Positions 5,059 to 5,540 of a DNA stretch of 5,540 nt are shown piece by piece. Below the pieces are notes generated by a model. That model was not told the origin of the DNA and searched no databases. It saw only the letters and a list, made by a program, of their open reading frames with translations. A program made the translations under genes and the position numbers. The first letter of the stretch is position 1; every line of letters begins with the position of its first letter. This stretch comes from an uncultured Clostridia bacterium (GTDB lineage Bacteria > Bacillota > Clostridia > Oscillospirales > Ruminococcaceae): contig CAMEPN010000145.1 in NCBI GenBank assembly GCA_945931735.1, forward strand, positions 1-5,540, read 5' to 3'.

Positions 5059-5234
5059 TATCCCATCTTGGAAGCGTTGTTCCTTTCGCGCTCGTACCTT
5101 GCCTTCGCGTATGCGTTTACGGTTCGGTTTGATATTGGCAGACTTTCGGGGTTATTGTTATTCTCGCGCAAATAGAAGGTGGTCACGGATAATGAATAAC
5201 CCCTCGGAATCAATACAGGCACATCTTCGCACAA
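5058..5234 (-). pseudogene. Possible gene remnant, open frame of 58 codons without a convincing start
   Basis: An open minus-strand frame reading LCEDVPVLIPRGYSL near its beginning and ending in AYAKARYERERNNASKMG before a TAA. The basic, helical tail looks protein-like, and the TAA overlaps the next ATG as TAATG. No ribosome site precedes either candidate start (TTG at 5234, GTG at 5222). Directly upstream the same frame continues through an in-frame TGA (5235-5237) as NKIINRSA and is then closed by a TAG. It may be the C-terminal end of a degraded element gene; I cannot name the family and cannot exclude a chance frame. Confidence 0.28.
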
Positions 5235-5398
5235 TCAGGCGCTGCGGTTGATGATTTTGTTATCGCTCTGCTATGAAATTGTCAATGAACTATGGCAAAC
5301 TCTTATCTCTCCTCTTAAACTCGGAATATTATCCGATAATCCAATGAGCGGAGCGTATCGTATGGCGCAGAAAATCTATTCTGTTTGCCTACAATTTA

Positions 5399-5407
5399 AT
5401 TATACCA
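5399..5407 (-). promoter_or_regulatory. Candidate leftward promoter, extended -10 only
   Basis: On the minus strand TGGTATAAT gives a perfect -10 with an extended TG element; the -35 region is AT-rich and unlike TTGACA. It would transcribe towards the short frames, the excisionase-like gene and the integrase, for which I see no closer promoter except the integrase's own. Confidence 0.4.
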
Positions 5408-5448
5408 TTTATTCCACATACAGATTTTTAATTTCCAGAAATCATATT

Positions 5449-5476
5449 TTGAATTCCAAAAATAAAGTAATATAAT
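5449..5476 (+). promoter_or_regulatory. Candidate rightward promoter
   Basis: TTGAAT (5449-5454) and TATAAT (5471-5476) with a 16-bp spacer. A near-palindromic segment centred on GAATTC (5451-5456) overlaps the -35 and could be an operator. Transcription would leave the window to the right, probably towards the body of the element; no start codon with a ribosome site is reached before 5540. Confidence 0.45.
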
Positions 5477-5540
5477 GATTGTGAGCTTTTCGCAAATTAT
5501 TTCCATTTGTGAAAGGTAAAATCGGCTGAAAATCGCAATT

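Larger units (their letters stand above)
5235..5540. other. AT-rich stretch without a recognisable gene
   Basis: No frame here has both a ribosome site and a plausible length. A strong GAGGAG (minus strand, 5309-5314) is followed by stop codons in all three frames within about 40 bases, so it serves no visible gene. The plus-strand frame from 5248 to 5475 lacks a ribosome site and has an atypical composition. The stretch contains a leftward -10 region near 5400 and a rightward promoter near 5450-5476, an arrangement like the divergent control regions of prophages and ICEs. Confidence 0.5.

Noticed and set aside
5111..5250. Plus-strand 46-codon frame starting MRLRFGLILADF
   Set aside because: No ribosome site and fully opposite the minus-strand remnant frame; equally well explained as its shadow.
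5248..5475. Plus-strand frame of 75 codons near the window end
   Set aside because: No ribosome site before the ATG, AT-driven composition, no recognisable motif, and it runs across two candidate promoters.
4899..5531. ATCGGCTGAAA present in inverted orientation at 4899-4909 and 5521-5531
   Set aside because: Several 11-base matches are expected by chance in a window of this size; no further similarity flanks them.
1..5540. CRISPR array, insertion-sequence transposase, rRNA
   Set aside because: No regularly spaced repeats, no transposase motifs and no rRNA-like sequence were found on either strand.

Overview
The window looks like a chromosomal segment of a Gram-positive gut-type Clostridium relative (Oscillospiraceae/Ruminococcaceae-like; inferred from protein families, GGAGG-type ribosome sites, near-consensus sigma-A promoters and tRNA sequences). 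A mobile element appears to have integrated into it behind a tRNA gene. The left half is GC-rich host sequence; the right half is visibly more AT-rich and carries element genes.

Bases 1-2470 hold the end of a tightly packed plus-strand operon. It contains the last codons of one ABC exporter half-transporter, a complete second half-transporter (551 aa, CydC/MsbA-like architecture), a cysteine-rich YgbA-type protein ('nitrous oxide-stimulated promoter' family) and a four-helix DUF454/YbaN membrane protein. Successive genes overlap as ATGA, ATGA and TAATG, so they are probably translationally coupled. The two half-transporters probably form one heterodimeric exporter. The substrate cannot be read from the sequence, but a thiol/redox or nitrosative-stress theme is a reasonable guess from the neighbours.

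Bases 2471-2957 hold a perfect-consensus promoter that drives only a 62-codon secreted-looking orphan ORF, then an apparently empty AT-rich stretch, then a second near-twin promoter for the tRNA genes. Bases 2958-3113 are tRNA-Met(CAT, elongator) and tRNA-Glu(TTC), 4 nt apart, followed by a terminator hairpin.

From about 3114 to the right end the sequence fits the integration module of a prophage, ICE or genomic island. In order it has an 11-bp tandem repeat, a shared terminator, a complete tyrosine recombinase on the minus strand pointing at tRNA-Glu with its own promoter, and a small excisionase-like HTH protein. Upstream of that lie inverted repeats, two short overlapping minus-strand frames that may be small genes or remnants, and an AT-rich divergent promoter region running off the window. 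The other end of the element is not in the window. I found no CRISPR array, rRNA or insertion-sequence transposase, and nothing I can defend as a wholly new system. The least explained parts are the orphan secreted ORF and the sequence between 4873 and 5540.
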